DNA of 64,000 nt from Gigaspora margarita (taxonomy: Eukaryota > Glomeromycota > Glomeromycetes > Diversisporales > Gigasporaceae), in contig WTPW01000670.1 of NCBI GenBank assembly GCA_009809945.1, positions 5,890-69,889 on the forward strand, read 5' to 3'. Below the pieces are notes generated by a model. The model ran no database searches. It saw only the letters and a program-made list of their open reading frames with translations, and had not been told where the DNA came from. Shown here one piece after another: positions 1 to 12,021 of the stretch. Both the position numbers and the translations under genes were made by a program. Positions within the stretch are counted from its first letter, which is position 1; each line of letters begins with the position of its first letter.

Positions 1-250
1 TTTTACTATATATGCGTATATAAAAATTATAAAAATTACTATAGTAAATTATATAGTAAAAATTATTAAAAAAAGCTACTATTAATAAATTTTTTTATTG
101 AATCAATAAAATTATCAAAAAAAAATTATTTTATTAATCTAATAACCTAATGATTATATTAAATTAAAAAAATCTAAAATTAACTTGTACAAAAAATATT
201 TGAATTAGAGCTGTTTGAGGTACAAATCTTTTTGCACTGGACTATATTAA
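1..250. mobile_element. Right end of a Tc1/mariner-like MITE, cut by the window edge
   Basis: This segment matches 53345-53590 in the same orientation across about 240 bases with scattered differences. Its right end, near 215-245, carries the inverse of the terminal repeat seen at both ends of the copy at 52966-53590 (core AAAGATTTGTACCTCAAA on the opposite strand). The left end lies outside the window, so length and target duplication cannot be read here. No coding capacity is visible. Assignment to Tc1/mariner is inferred from the TA at the ends of the complete copy. Confidence 0.6.
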
Positions 251-539
251 CAATTAATTTTTAATTTTTAATTGTTAATAACTTCTGATCTACTAGGCCA
301 ATTTCGATGATTTTACTACCAAAATGATCCTCACAATGGGAGGATTCTAACAAGCCAGTAGTTCAAAAGTTATTTACTATTAAATGTTATATTTAACTTT
401 TTAATAATCGTAAAATCTGATTGGCTAATTGGGGTATCAAGTGTGGGTGGGTGGGGTAGGGGTGAGGTGGGCTCATAGTAAACAAAAATCAGCTGATTTC
501 TGGAAGCTCTCTAATGATGTTTTTGAATATCTCTATATA

Positions 540-705
540 ACAAATACTTCGAAGCCTAGACCCTAACAAACTATCTAATACTAAGCTCTAACAAGCTATC
601 TAACCCAAACTCTAAAAACTATATAATTTAAACCTTAATAAACTATCTAACCCAAATGCTAACAAACTATTTAACCCAAACACTAACAAACTATATAATA
701 GCATA
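540..705. repeat. Short tandem repeat of CTAACAAACTATCTAACCC type
   Basis: About seven irregular copies of a 17-24 base unit follow each other. The constant part is CTAACAAACTAT followed by TTAACCC or TAATA. The unit contains CCCTAAC/AACCC, so it may be a decayed telomere-like or minisatellite tract. A G-rich stretch (430-475, many GGTGGG and GGGGT runs) lies just upstream. No gene is seen in 250-760. Confidence 0.6.
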
Positions 706-1042
706 GTGGACATTTTTTTAATTAGTTAAAAAAAGTAAAATATACATGACTGTTGTTAACTTTCACCCTAGGTGATATCACCTAGTTCGGAAGTTGCGTC
801 GGAAGCCAGGTCGGCCATTGGGTCAAAAGCTGGTCGATGTCAGGTCAGTGGGTTGGTCCCAGTGTGAGAACAATGCCGGGACATAAGACAGAATTTCTGT
901 TATGTGATCTTCAATCATCAGGCTCACATATAACGTAAAATGTTCGCTTTGCAAAAAATTACATTTATTATAAAAATTGGTCGTTCACTATGGCTGTCAC
1001 CTCCGCTTCCTCCTTTACTTTAACCCAACCCCAAACCTAGTC

Positions 1043-1073
1043 TTAACCCGAACCCTAATCCTAACCCTAACCC
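1043..1073. repeat. Interstitial telomere-like tract (CCCTAA)n
   Basis: Five consecutive AACCCT/AACCCG-type hexamers, one with a substitution, lie inside MULE-1 between its left terminal repeat and the transposase. They read as CCCTAA on the plus strand. This is not a chromosome end, since unique element sequence continues on both sides. Confidence 0.85.
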
Positions 1074-1809
1074 AAATTCATTAATTTTTTGTTTGCTTGT
1101 CGACATCGAAATTACATGAATAGAAATTGATCCTATACTCTATCAATTTTGGAAAAAATTTTTTTATTAATAAAATCGAACTTGAACTACATTCAATAAC
1201 TATAGTACATTATCTAATCTAAATAGAGCTAATACAAGATATTCTCAATAGAATTTCGCAATAAATTTTTCTACTAATATAACAATCATGATTAATTTTT
1301 TTTGCCAATCAGATCATTTCATAAACACTTGATCTTAATACTTTGGCATTCTTGTGTAGCACTTCGGTGTAATTTGCCAGTAGTTACATAAGAATTAGTG
1401 ATAAAAAGTGCATCCCGAAATAAAATGATTCAAATGATATATTAAAGAAGGATGCAATTAAAGAATCATGATCAAATGATTAATTGCATGATGTAATAGT
1501 CGTAGTTAAAATGTCATATATAAGCAAAAGCGAAATAAAAAAGATCAGTTACTTACTCTTTCGCTCTTAATATAAAAAACTAAATAAGTATTTTAAATAC
1601 ACTTGATTTTGTTAATAATCTTGTCTTGATAATATTGCTGTTGAGTTCGTTTAGGCAAAAATAACATAATACTTGCCATTTTTTGTTGCCGTGATATGTT
1701 CGCTTTAGGCGAAAATAACTATAATACTTACCATCTTTGTTGTTGCGATACAATTGTATTGTGCAAAACCACTCTATCTCATCAAAATAATTTATCTTTA
1801 TACTTACAA

Positions 1810-4541
1810 ATGGAAGGTGATGATTGTAGTGATATACTCAAATTATTATGTTTTCACTATCCTTGTGAATATGGTATAGAATGTTCTGGTTACTATTAAG
1901 AAACGAATTTTGAAGTTTTATATGAAAATACAGAGATTCTTAATAAAGCTTCGGTAGATGCTAGAATAGTTGATGAGGCTCAAATAGAAGAACCTCAATA
2001 TTATGATGATAACGATTATGACGATGATAGCTATGATAACAACGATGACGAAGATAACGATGATGATGATGCTAATGACAAAAATGATAAAAAATTAGTA
2101 TTAAATACAGATACAAAATTTGATACTTGGGATTTAGCTGATAAATTTCTTGATGACTATACGAAACAAAAAGGCTTCAGTATATATAAGAAAAGGTGTA
2201 CATTAGATCCAAAAGATAGTACTATTATTAGACGTCGAACATATGAATGCTCTTATGCCAGTACATACGAACCTCAGAAGGAAATTCTAGAAGAGAACAG
2301 AAGGGATCGAGATTCACATATGATTGGGTGCCCCTGGCATATTATCCTTGCTTTCCTAAATTGGCTAATAAAATCCAGGTTAACAACATAATTGGTAAAC
2401 ATAATCAAGCAATGAATCCTTTTATTGCTAAAATAGCCCCAAGATTCAGAAAGTTAACTGACGAAATGTTGGATAAAATTAAATTCTGGACAATTCATAA
2501 GAAGATAGGTATAGTGACTCAATACAATCTATTAGTTGCGTCATTTCCAGATAAAATAATAAATAAAAAGGATTTGAGCAATGCTATACAACGATTTAAA
2601 AAACAAGCAAAACCAGATAAAAATGATGCATGTAATATGCTTACCACGTTATATTTAAAAAAAGATAATGATCCAAGATGAATAATAAAGCCTTGGTTCG
2701 AATCAAATGAAAGAAGGCTAAATTCATTGTTTTGGATGTCTCCCGATCAAGTTAATGCTTATGAAAGATATTGGGATGTTGTAATCATTGATACGACATC
2801 TAAAACTAACCAGTTCGATATGATATTAATGTTAGTTATTGTTGTTGACAATAACTTTTGAAATTTAATAGTAGCTGCTGCACTTTTAGAAAATAAAACA
2901 GAATCTACATTTACCTGGGTTCTTCAAGAATTAAAAAACTCTTGCGATGCTGCTCCAGTAGTTTTATATTCTGATGCTGATCCAGCATTAATCGCGTCTG
3001 TACGAAATAATTATCCAGAGATATGACATTTTCACTGCATTTTTCACATCGACCTAAACTTAAAAAAGAAGCTTAAAGGAAAGTTAAGAGATTAGTTTAA
3101 ATCATTTCGTTTTAAATTTCTAGTGATGCGTAATTCATTTTGCTATAATAAATTTGAAACCCAATGGAATGCACTTATCGATGAATACCCGGATTGTAAA
3201 AGCTATCTTACAAGAACTTTATATTCTTGTAAGAGTAGTTGGGCCAGTTACACAATTAATAGAAATTTCACGGCTGGAATTCAAAGCACACAGCGAGTAG
3301 AAGTATATAATAAAATAATTAAAGACAGGCTGGCCAGATCTTCATGTTTAGCCGAGGTTGTTGAAGAAATTCAAAAAGCCTTTAATAACCAGTCAAAAAA
3401 GGCAATTTTAAGCGAATATAAAAATGAAATTCCAACACGAGGATTGCCAAGTATAATTGATAAATACTTTCCTGGATTAGATAAATTTTTGCAAGAGTTT
3501 TTAACACTACAAATTCTGCAAAAGCAGCGTGATCAAATTGCGCAATCGCTATGCTACGATGTATCTATATATGATGATTGGCGATCCCTTCTAGAGGTAA
3601 GGTTTATTAAGTTAGTTAAAAAAATGAAAGTATGAGAAAAATAAAAACTAACGTATTATTAATGAACTTCCCTCTGGTATAGATGACTAACGATTTTTAT
3701 CAACATGGTCAGGGAAGATGATTATGAGCAACCACAATCATTATTTTCGTTATTGCTAGAAATAATACCATACAATTCTGTTAAAGAAGTATGGAAAGTG
3801 ATTAGGCATAGCATACAAACTTCAGAACCGCAGTATATAATTCTCCTTAATGACAGTTCACATTTATGCACTTGCCTTTTGCTAATTAATTAAGGAATAG
3901 TATACCGCTACTTTTTTTATATTATGTCTTACTCGAAATATGTGTATTTTCATATTTCATTAATTCCTCGACGCTAGTACAATAATAGCAAATATAATAC
4001 CTGTCAAGAGAATTTAAATATACTGACTTACCAATTCACGAGAGAAGAATCAGAGCTACCTTCACCTTCACTCCAACCTTTAACGTTCCAACATTTGGTA
4101 GATTTTAAACAAGCACATAATGTTAAACAACTACAAGGACCTAAACAAAAGTATGGCTTCGGAATGGGCTATGCCAAAAAAGCTCTTGATCTTGCAATTC
4201 GGGCTGACAGAGTTGAAGAATTCGTTAGTCAGTTGAAAACTTTCATTGCAGTGACAAAACATGATTTGCTTAGTACACAAGACAGTACTAGTATTATAAC
4301 CGTTGAAGATCCTTTATACGTACCACACAAAGGGTGACAACCAAATAGATATAAATCTAGTAGTGAACCTTCAAAAAAAGCTCAACATGTCATTTAAAGT
4401 ACCGATTTGAGCTATGATGAAATCCAAGAGGCAACCGAAGCTTTTGACGATAATGCTAGTGAAGAAAAAAAGGTTAGAAGGTGTCAAAAATGCAAACAAG
4501 TTGGTCATTATGCACCAACATGCCCAAATATCAACGAATAA
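1810..4541 (+). pseudogene. MULE transposase with FAR1-type N-terminus and CCHC zinc knuckle, decayed
   Basis: The frame starts at ATG 1810 (MEGDDCSDILKLLC) and passes a stop at 1897. An Asp-rich linker follows (about 2000-2100), then a FAR1-like DNA-binding region (2122-2355: YECSYASTYEP, DSHMIGCPWHI). A frameshift near 2350 moves it to another frame, which holds the MULE core (VVIIDTTSKTNQFDM, LYSDADPALI, HFHCIFHIDLNL) up to 3635. A SWIM-like CTC segment follows near 3870, and the protein ends in a CCHC knuckle (CQKCKQVGHYAPTCP) with stop at 4539-4541. In-frame stops at 2679, 2859, 3024 and 3093 interrupt an otherwise continuous frame. In intact relatives the protein cuts and joins the ends of its own element in the nucleus. 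This copy cannot make a full protein. The similarity to Rhizophagus copies is from memory of the family. Confidence 0.85.
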
Positions 4542-4765
4542 AAAAAATCAGGTACATATCTAGAGTTAAGTATCCTAATGTTATTGCAAAAAAAAAGTTA
4601 GGGGTAAAAGTGTTATACAAAATACTAGATCCACGTGTATGTGTCCGGGATAAAAAGTAAACAAGTTGGGTGGGCATGTATCCAGAGTAAATATGTAAAT
4701 GCATTGCTGCATTGTGACGTAATAAATAAATAAATATGTACTAGGTGATATCACTCTAGGTGAAA

Positions 4766-5629
4766 ACTAGTTATAAACAATATGCATAATATAAATCATT
4801 ATACAAATTTAGATATGAGCACTAAAATTATAATCCAAAAATATTTTATAATAAAAATTTATTGCAATATATATTTCAATGGATTTAAATTTTATATCAG
4901 TACAGTAATAGTAAATATTAGTTTCTATAAAACTATTTTTTTCAAAATATTTCATATAAAGAAATTTATTTAATTCTAAATTTAAATGCATTGCCTTTAT
5001 TTACTAGTAATAATACAGGACAATTATAAGCTGGACCTTTTTAAATTTCTTAAAAAAATTTATATATGTAACTTATAAGTATATATTTTTTTCTGTACAT
5101 ATGGTATACAGACATATACAATTTAATAATTTATAAAATTATGGAATTGTCTAGTTAAATTAGGCTTAGTACATTTGATAAAGTCAATTCTAAAATATAG
5201 TTTTATATTAAAATTTTGAATCTACTCAAATTCTGTTTCCATTTACAACATATACATGTACTTTCAAATTCTATTATAAATTGCAAAATAATATATATTA
5301 AGCTTCATAGCTTATGTATTAAAATCATCTAAGCAGAACACAAGGAAAATTACATATGAAATTACTCCTTTCTATGCAAATGTTTTATATTCTTTTTCAA
5401 TAAATGTTAATTATTGATTGGCAAGCAATAAAAAGTAAAATAAATTAGATAAAATAAGCAAAAAAATTATTAATTGCTTGTTTAAGTACTAAATATGACA
5501 AATTTACCTATATCACACAAATTTATTTAAATATTTATATATATTTTATACATAGTATGTAAGTAGAAATCTTTGCTTCTAGTTATTAATTTAATATTTT
5601 AATGAAACAAAAATTAATAAAATAAAGAA
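4766..5629. other. AT-rich intergenic DNA without a recognisable gene
   Basis: Short open frames on both strands near 4780-4990 are complementary, very AT-rich and lack motifs, so they are not called. No terminal repeats or tandem structure were recognised here. Confidence 0.6.
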
Positions 5630-6503
5630 ATTGTTAGTTCTTATTGAACAAGAAAAATCAAATTCAGATCAAGAGAATAGAAACTAATACTTATTGTTTA
5701 TTATAGTTTCGTAGAAAACTACTTAGATCCAGTTAGTGTTCCTAATTGGTTTGATATGAATAACCTGAGATTGATCTGACAATAATAAATTTAGTATATG
5801 GATCATAACTCATATACTAAAATTATTATAGCTAGATCAGATCAAAGCCGTTAAAAGACTAGATTCAGTTTTTTAAGTACTTATTTTGCATTACAACTGT
5901 TCTAGTGAAATATCAATATATATAGCATGTATTGTAAGAATCTTTGTTTAGTTATTAAACATGTTTTAATGAAACAAAAATCAATAAATGAAAAAATTGT
6001 TAGTTCTTATTGTGAAAAAGAAAAATCAAATTTAGATCAAGAAAATAGAAACTGATACTTACCATTTATTATAGTTTCATAGCAGACTGCTTAGATCTAT
6101 AGTTAGTACATCTAATAGGTTTAATCTGAATGACCCAAAATTAATCTGGCTATATAAATTTAGTATATAGATTATGACCCATATACTAAATTTATTATAG
6201 CCAGGCCTTTTGGATTGTTCAGATCAAACCAATTAGAAAACTAGATCCAGTTTTTCAAATGCTTATTTTGTATTACAACTGTTCTAATGAAACCTATAAT
6301 AATCTTTCTTATAAGGAAGAAGCAAATGATTAATTATCCATATTCAATATTGATATAAATAGCATATATTGTAAGAATTTTCACTTCTAGTTATTAATCG
6401 CACTCTAATGAAACAAAAACCAATAAATAAAGAAATTGTTAGTTCTTATTGTGAAAAAGAAAAATCAAATTCAGATCAAGAGAATAGAAATGATACTTAT
6501 TGT

Positions 6504-6724
6504 TGCAGCTGATGCTGAAAACGGCTGTTGCTAAATTTCGACCTATGTTGATACAAATTTTTTAAAAATTTTTTGAGGTAATTTTGTCTACTTTTTTTTT
6601 AGGGTTGGGTTAGATTAGGGTTAGAATTAATTATTAAAGAGTATATGTGGATTTTAGTAGGGCATATATTTTCAAATCGCAACCTCAAATTTTAGCATCA
6701 GCTATTTTTAGCATCAGCTGCGAC
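6504..6724. mobile_element. 221-bp MITE with 9-bp target duplication (Mutator-type)
   Basis: Terminal inverted repeats of about 38 bp start TGCAGCTGATGCT and end with the inverse. The element is flanked by a perfect 9-bp duplication, ACTTATTGT (6495-6503 and 6725-6733). The empty site is present in the neighbouring tandem unit near 5690 (ACTTATTGTTTATTATAG), which confirms the insertion exactly. The interior holds a telomere-like GGGTTAG tract at 6601-6625. No coding capacity. Confidence 0.9.
6601..6625. repeat. Interstitial telomere-like tract (TTAGGG)n
   Basis: AGGGTTGGGTTAG followed by ATTAGGGTTAG lies at the centre of the 221-bp MITE. It is short and imperfect but clearly of telomere type. 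Confidence 0.75.
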
Positions 6725-6802
6725 ACTTATTGTTTATTATAGTTTCATACAAACCACTTAGATCCAGTTAGTGTTCCTAATGGGTTTATTTGAATGAACT
6801 TA

Positions 6803-6856
6803 GCTATAATAAATTTAGTATATGGGTCATGACCCATATACTAAATTTATTATAGC
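6803..6856. repeat. Perfect 54-bp palindrome
   Basis: Every base pairs with its partner around the centre between 6829 and 6830 (ATGGGTCATGACCCAT core, GCTATAATAAATTTAG outer arm). It would extrude as a cruciform or fold as a hairpin. Related imperfect copies sit in the other tandem units. It is the best preserved copy. Confidence 0.95.
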
Positions 6857-7800
6857 CAGGTCAGTTTCGGGTCATTTAGATCAACCCTATTAAAAAACTA
6901 GATCCAGTTTTCTAACTATTCTAATAAAACCTATAATAATCCTTCTTATAAGAAAAAAGTAAATTATTAACTATCCATGTTCAACATCAATATACATAGT
7001 ATATAACATAAAAATTTTTGTTTCTAATTATTAATTTGTGTACTAACAAAACAAAAATCAAGAAATGAAAAAATTGTTAGCTTTTATCATGAAAAAGGAA
7101 AATCAAATGCAGATCAAAAGAATGGAAATTAATACCTATTGTTTAATATAGTTTCATGGCAGACCACCTAGATTCTAATGGATTTGATCTGAATGATCCA
7201 AAATTGATCTGGATGTAATGAATTTAGTATATGGGTCATGACCCATATACTAAATTTATTATATCTAGATCAATTTCAGGTCATTTAAATTAAACTTATT
7301 AGAAGCACTAAATGCTTATTTTGTATTACAACTGTTCCAATGAAACAAATACCTACAAAAAAGAAATTGTTGTTTTTTTATTTAAGAAAAAAAAAATAAA
7401 ATAAACTCAAATCAAAATAATGAAAACTACTATAGTACAGTACTTATCATTTATTCAGTTTTATGTTTTTCAGATCATTCAAATCTATATCTTTTTAAAA
7501 TGCCTATTTTTCATACTATAACTGTTCCAAGAAAGTGCAACCTGTAAAGAAAAGAAATTATTTAGATTCTGTTTTGAAAAAAAAAACTCAAACTCAGAAT
7601 ATAAAGATAAAACTGGTATTTATTCTTTATTTTTTTATAGTTTCACGTACAGATCACCTAGATTAAATCTTCAATTACCTATTTCAGTTTTAAATGAAAT
7701 AAAAATCTATGAAAGAAAAGAAAGTATTAGCTCTTATTTTAAATAAAAAAAAATAAAAAAATACAGAATTAAGAATGAAAACTGATACTTAATATTTATT

Positions 7801-8560
7801 TAGTTTTCAGTTGTTCAAAAAAATAAGGATTGCTACTCTTTATTGATGATCTGTCCCTTAAAACACAAAAAAAATATTTCGAATAAAACTCAAATAAATT
7901 AATTTAATAATTCAAGTAAATTTCAAACAAGTTAACTCAATCAAATGATTTGAGTTTAGTTCACAAAGTATGAGTTAGGAAAAGTTCAACTACTACTTTA
8001 ACTTTATAATTTTTGTTAATAAATAAATTTTTTTCAAGTTTGAAAGCAATTAATATCAAATTAACTCATTTGTACTTGTCTAAATTTGCTTTTAAGTAAA
8101 GTTTTTAGAGATACTGATTTATACTAATCTTTTTTTACAGAAGATGTATGATGAGTTAAAAAATATTATGATATAATTTAAAAAAATTTTATTATATAAA
8201 ACCATGAATAGCCAATTGACGATATGGTTTTTCATAGTAAGGGTTACTTTAAAAAATTTTTATATTGTGTAACTTAGTGATCTTCAAGCCAATCAAATCG
8301 AATGTCCGCATGCTCTATATAACTTGAACAATATTCAACAAAGAACAAAATGAATCTATAAAATCAAAAAAACAAATATCTGTTTGTGCTTTTCATTTCC
8401 ATATATTTTTTTTGATAATAAATTTTATATCTATCTACTGCTTAAAAACAGTGCCAGAGCCTCCTTTAGCAAGATTTTTTATATTTGCAAATTTGCTAAA
8501 AGGTATCTATTCAATGATGTCTTTAATTGATATTTTAAATTGTGTTTGTTGAATTAATTA
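7801..8560. other. AT-rich intergenic DNA
   Basis: No gene, terminal repeat or tandem structure is recognised in this stretch. Confidence 0.5.
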
Positions 8561-8566
8561 ATAATA

Positions 8567-8908
8567 CAGTCAAACCTCCATAAATGCAATGTGTACAGAC
8601 AATACTACAACGTGCATTTAGGGAGGTATTGCATTTAGGGAGAGCCAATTAAATTGCAGCTTTAAAGATTTGATCATCAAGTTTGTATAACTTCTACTAA
8701 AAACTGTATAACTTATCTTAAATACTAAAATTTGATTGGCTACGTGCATTTAGGGAGGTAGCATAATATAGAAAATTATTTGGAAGAATGTGCATTTACA
8801 GAATATAGAATGTGCATTTAGCACTAAATATTTCTTACAGACAAGACAAAAACGTGCATTTAGGGAGGTATTGCATTTATGGAGGTTGCATTTATGGAGG
8901 TCTGACTG
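8567..8908. mobile_element. pogo/Tigger-like MITE, 342 bp
   Basis: The ends read CAGTCAAACCTCCATAAATG and, inverted, CAGTCAGACCTCCATAAATG, flanked by TA on both sides (8565-8566, 8909-8910). This TIR style and TA target are typical of pogo-type Tc1/mariner elements. The interior repeats GTGCATTTAGGGAGGTATTG several times in both halves. There is no transposase. Confidence 0.85.
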
Positions 8909-8982
8909 TATTATGATTGTCACCTGTCTAATTACAAATTCCTTATTTAATCTTAATATATATATATATTTTTTTCAAGTTA

Positions 8983-9574
8983 GGAAAGTGCAGTAAATCA
9001 CGTAATTATCTAGGGGGGGTCGGCCATCTATCACGTCCTATATATATATGTATAAACAGCCAATAATATTGAAGCAAAATCGATTATTAGTTAATCGCAG
9101 ATAGTTGCTACATAGTAAAGTCTAAATTCTACTATGTCAATCGATAATTATCGATTAAGTAAACTTGTTTGGAAGATCAAAATACACATATTTTAAAATT
9201 TTTATTAAAATTTAAGAAATTTTTATTATTTAACTTTTAATTTTTACGTTCGTCGAATATATTTTTTTAAAAAATTTTAATTTTTCCGTCGAAAGTAAAA
9301 ATCAAAAGTCAATTAATAAAAATTCTCTAATACTTATGAAAATTTTATAGTAAGTGTATTTTGACCTTATAAATATGTTTACTTAAGCGACTTTAATCGA
9401 TTTGCTTAGTAAAATTTAGACTTTACTATGTAGCGACTTTTGTCAATTGTGGTGTAGCTGATTTTCAGATCAAAGCCGTTTTTGAGTTTTATGAAATTTG
9501 ATTGGTCAACAGTCCTATCACAGGGGGGGTCAGGACCTATGTAAACCCTAATCACGTAATTTACTGCACTTCCC
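8983..9574. mobile_element. PIF-Harbinger-like foldback MITE, copy 1 (592 bp)
   Basis: The ends GGAAAGTGCAGTAAATCACG and, inverted, GGGAAGTGCAGTAAATTACG are flanked by TTA on both sides (8980-8982, 9575-9577). Nearly the whole element is one long inverted repeat, including TACTATGTCAATCGATAATT and its counterpart. A run of seven G lies about 30 bases inside each end. Copies 33647-35402 and 52262-52860 are the same family with the same TTA target. It inserted into the tail of SINE A. Confidence 0.92.
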
Positions 9575-10499
9575 TTAAGGTGCTCACTTCGGGAATAAGA
9601 GTTTTATTCAAGATATAAGATCACGGGTTTTCAACATGAAGGTTACCCGACATAGTACATTGATGAGAGTACAACTAGCCACACCTGCAACTTTGGTTGC
9701 CTATTTAAGTAGCCATCCTAAGGTTCTACCCTAGCTGCCATACCTGCAACCTGCATACTGATCATTGCCTATTTAAACCCTCTGATCATTGCCGTTTGCC
9801 AATCCCTTTTGTATCACTAGAACAAAATCCGAATTCTTTTCTACCTCCCTTAGGACTAATTTATCCTAGTGAGAGACCTGGTAGAGTGGTCTCTGTCCTA
9901 CTTAGGTATCATCTACACTTCAGTAACTTACGCTACAGCTTTACCTATATACTTGCAGTCAGGGCTAACCATTAAACCGCTACCGTTACCTACTTTTGCC
10001 CTTGCAGAGTTCACCAAGCCCCAGTTACTACGTACACATTCCTCTTCTGGCTTTCCTGATCTGTTTTCTGCCTGCTCCCAATCCATAGGCCCGGAAAGAT
10101 CAGTCAGCCCAGCTTTAAGAACCAAATGGACTCCCTCCCCTTGGTACATGATGCTATAACACATGTTCTTTTCCTCCAGTGCGACTCCGGCAGCCCAATT
10201 GGTAGGGTCCTCCAACCCTCTTGTCATAGGCGTACTGGCTGGCCCATACACACTATCTGATTTCTTTTTTATATTACTATTGAAAGCCCACTACTCTCTG
10301 CTTGGGACTTGCCAAGTGTTTCTGATCTTCAAGTTCTCTTGGTATTATGCAATTCCAATAACCTGCATAATAGATCTAGAATCTTCCACATCAACGGAAT
10401 ACACTGAGGGGTGGTGCAACCTGAGTTACAGGCCTTATTATGACCCAACTTATCGACAAAGATTAGTTACTATAACACAAATATAATTTTCAAAAATCA

Positions 10500-10587
10500 T
10501 CTCCGGTGGGATTCGAACCCTGTACCTGAGTTACAAATTCCTTGGGGGGTGACAACTTTCCAACTTCGCTATGTTGCCATACCCTAG
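10500..10587 (-). other. tRNA-like Pol III promoter head of SINE A
   Basis: On the minus strand a perfect B box, GGTTCGAATCC (10509-10519), follows an A-box-like TGGCAACATAGCGAAGTTGG upstream. It does not fold as a complete tRNA with matching acceptor ends, so it is called a SINE head and not a tRNA gene. Confidence 0.8.
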
Positions 10588-10657
10588 TTTTAATTTTAAT
10601 ATTAAAAATAATAAATATAATATTAATTAAGAGTTATAACTAATAATATTTCTAATA

Positions 10658-11590
10658 GGACAACTCTTTCTGACAATCATCTGTACTAAACTTTTCAAGA
10701 AGGCTGACCTACGAAAACTCCACATTTAATATATAAAATATAAATTGGCTCTACTAAAAGTTGACTGGAACAAGAGACTACCTATTGGGAAACTGAAACA
10801 ATGCAGGAATAAGGGACCTGGGACATCTTTGACGGACTTGATAGATAGTACTTTCAGTAAAGACTTTTGGCACTATCGAGCATAGAAGTAGTGGGCTTTG
10901 ACACTGGAGTTTAGTTTTGAGATATGTTATTATGTGCAGCGTAACTCTTACCTACTCTTTTTGGTTTGGTACTCACTTTCTCCTTGTCCTCTCCCTCTCG
11001 GGTTTTTTGTTTGAAAATTTTTACAAAAAGTAGGAAATTCAGCTTACCCCCGCCAAAAGATCGGCATTGTTTATACTTCCTAATCAGAATGACGTCTACC
11101 CAATTGGAATCAAGTCAGGTGTGCTCTTTGTATGTGACTTAGTAAACAATAGGAACACGTGCGATATTTTGGTAGAAAATTCGAGATGAAATACTTTTCT
11201 AGAACGTTCTTTTAGGTATAAACAATTTTCTTTCTAATCTGTATATATAATACTTAGAAGTAATTTTCTTAATAGTATTATATAATTTTTATATTTTACA
11301 TTAGTCCGTTTAGTTAGTTTTTTCCTTTTGTTTTTTCCTGGTACAGGTTTTGTTGGGTTTTTTACTTTCAAGGTAACTAGGCACCTCATTATATTCAAAA
11401 GATGTGTTCATGGCAAAAGATCGTGGCCGTTTTCATTTGACAAACACCAGTGCGGCAATCCTACTTGGGCACCAATTTGTGGCAGCCGGGTTGCAGCCTA
11501 TTATAGTAATAGATATATTTCTTGTTGTAGTTTTTTTTATATACATCAATAATATCTAATAAATAAAGCAAGATTGTCAAAAAAAAAAAA
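10658..11590 (+). mobile_element. Noncoding retroposon (family R), copy G, about 0.93 kb
   Basis: It is flanked by a perfect 15-bp duplication, ATAATATTTCTAATA (10643-10657 and 11591-11605), and ends in a poly(A) run. The 5' end (AACTCTTTCTGACAATCA) is shared with copy E (47419-49408), and the middle (AAAAGATCGGCATTGTT) is shared with copies D, E and H. No reverse transcriptase or conserved protein frame is seen. The common 5' end argues that this is a complete nonautonomous element and not random 5' truncation of a LINE. Confidence 0.85.
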
Positions 11591-11610
11591 ATAATATTTC
11601 TAATATATGA

Positions 11611-11690
11611 GTGTGGCGACTTAGGGAAGTTGGTAAGTTGTCATCTCCCAAGTAGCAGGTCTAGGGTTCAAATTCTACTAGTGATGCTTT
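11611..11690 (+). other. tRNA-like Pol III promoter head of SINE B
   Basis: An A-box-like segment at 11614-11633 and a B box at 11665-11675 are spaced as in a tRNA. Acceptor pairing is not convincing. Confidence 0.75.
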
Positions 11691-11841
11691 GAAAAATAGA
11701 CCTGTGTTCTGGTAACTGTTTCTTGTCGATCGGTTGGGTATATTACCTGTAGGCCTTGGTATACTATCTGGAATGGAAGCTTTCAGACGCACAAAAATCC
11801 AAGAAACTGGAGAAATAGAAACCTATTTGGCAAGCCCCGAG

Positions 11842-12021
11842 AGGACCACGAAATATACATAGATAGATCAGGTTAATTATAGTATTACTAAAAAAGAAAA
11901 GATCTGCAGAAAAAACTTTAAAATAAGCAAAAAAATTACTATAAATAGAAAAGATCTGCATAAAAAACCTCAAAAATAAGCAAACTCATACCTGACCTAT
12001 CTATGTATATTTTGGGGTCCT
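11842..12021. mobile_element. 180-bp MITE with 8-bp target duplication inside SINE B
   Basis: The flanking direct repeat is GCCCCGAG (11834-11841 and 12022-12029). The terminal repeats are AGGACCACGAAATATACATA and, inverted, AGGACCCCAAAATATACATA. Eight-base duplications fit hAT-type elements, but the AGG terminus is not the usual hAT start, so the superfamily is open. Confidence 0.85.

Larger units (their letters stand above)
761..4765 (+). mobile_element. Mutator-like DNA transposon (MULE-1), about 4.0 kb, degenerate
   Basis: The left end (761-786) and right end (4740-4765) form a 26-bp terminal inverted repeat. Each contains a near-palindrome around GGTGATATCACC. Between them lie a telomere-like tract (1043-1073), a noncoding leader and a broken transposase frame (1810-4541) of the FAR1/MULE type. 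The flanks do not show a clean 9-bp target duplication, so the exact ends may be off by a few bases. The same terminal motif bounds the 331-bp element at 41021-41351, which may be a nonautonomous relative. Confidence 0.7.
5630..7800. repeat. Degenerate tandem repeat, about seven units, each early unit with a long palindrome
   Basis: A recognisable unit start (TTGTTAGTTCTTATTGTGAA and variants, followed by AAATCAAATTCAGATCAA) occurs near 5631, 5998, 6438, 7073, 7367, 7557 and 7722. Unit length falls from about 370-440 bases at the left to under 200 at the right, so the right part is eroded. The first four units each carry an inverted repeat centred on a TATGGGTCATGACCCATA-type sequence (near 5810, 6177, 6830 and 7240), with arms that extend imperfectly to about 60 bases. 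The unit at 6438 is interrupted by a 221-bp element. No coding frame was found. Confidence 0.8.
8960..10588 (-). mobile_element. tRNA-headed retroposon (SINE A), interrupted by a Harbinger-like MITE
   Basis: It is oriented on the minus strand. The tRNA-like head is at 10500-10587 and the A/T tail at 8960-8979. A 14-bp near-duplication, TTTAATYTTAATAT, flanks it (8946-8959 and 10589-10602, one mismatch). The body is homologous to SINE B (11609-12778), for example AAGGGCAAAAGTAG and GACTGCAAGTATATAGGTAA in both. The MITE at 8983-9574 sits in the tail, and removing it leaves about 1.04 kb. Several open frames in the body overlap on both strands and are not shared as proteins between copies, so I treat the body as noncoding. 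Confidence 0.8.

Noticed and set aside
1043-1073. A chromosome end (telomere)
   Set aside because: Only about five imperfect repeats, with transposon sequence on both sides.
9869-10486. Protein genes in the SINE A body
   Set aside because: The frames overlap on both strands and are not conserved in SINE B.
10500-10587. A functional tRNA gene
   Set aside because: A and B boxes are present but a full cloverleaf is not; a long homologous SINE body follows.
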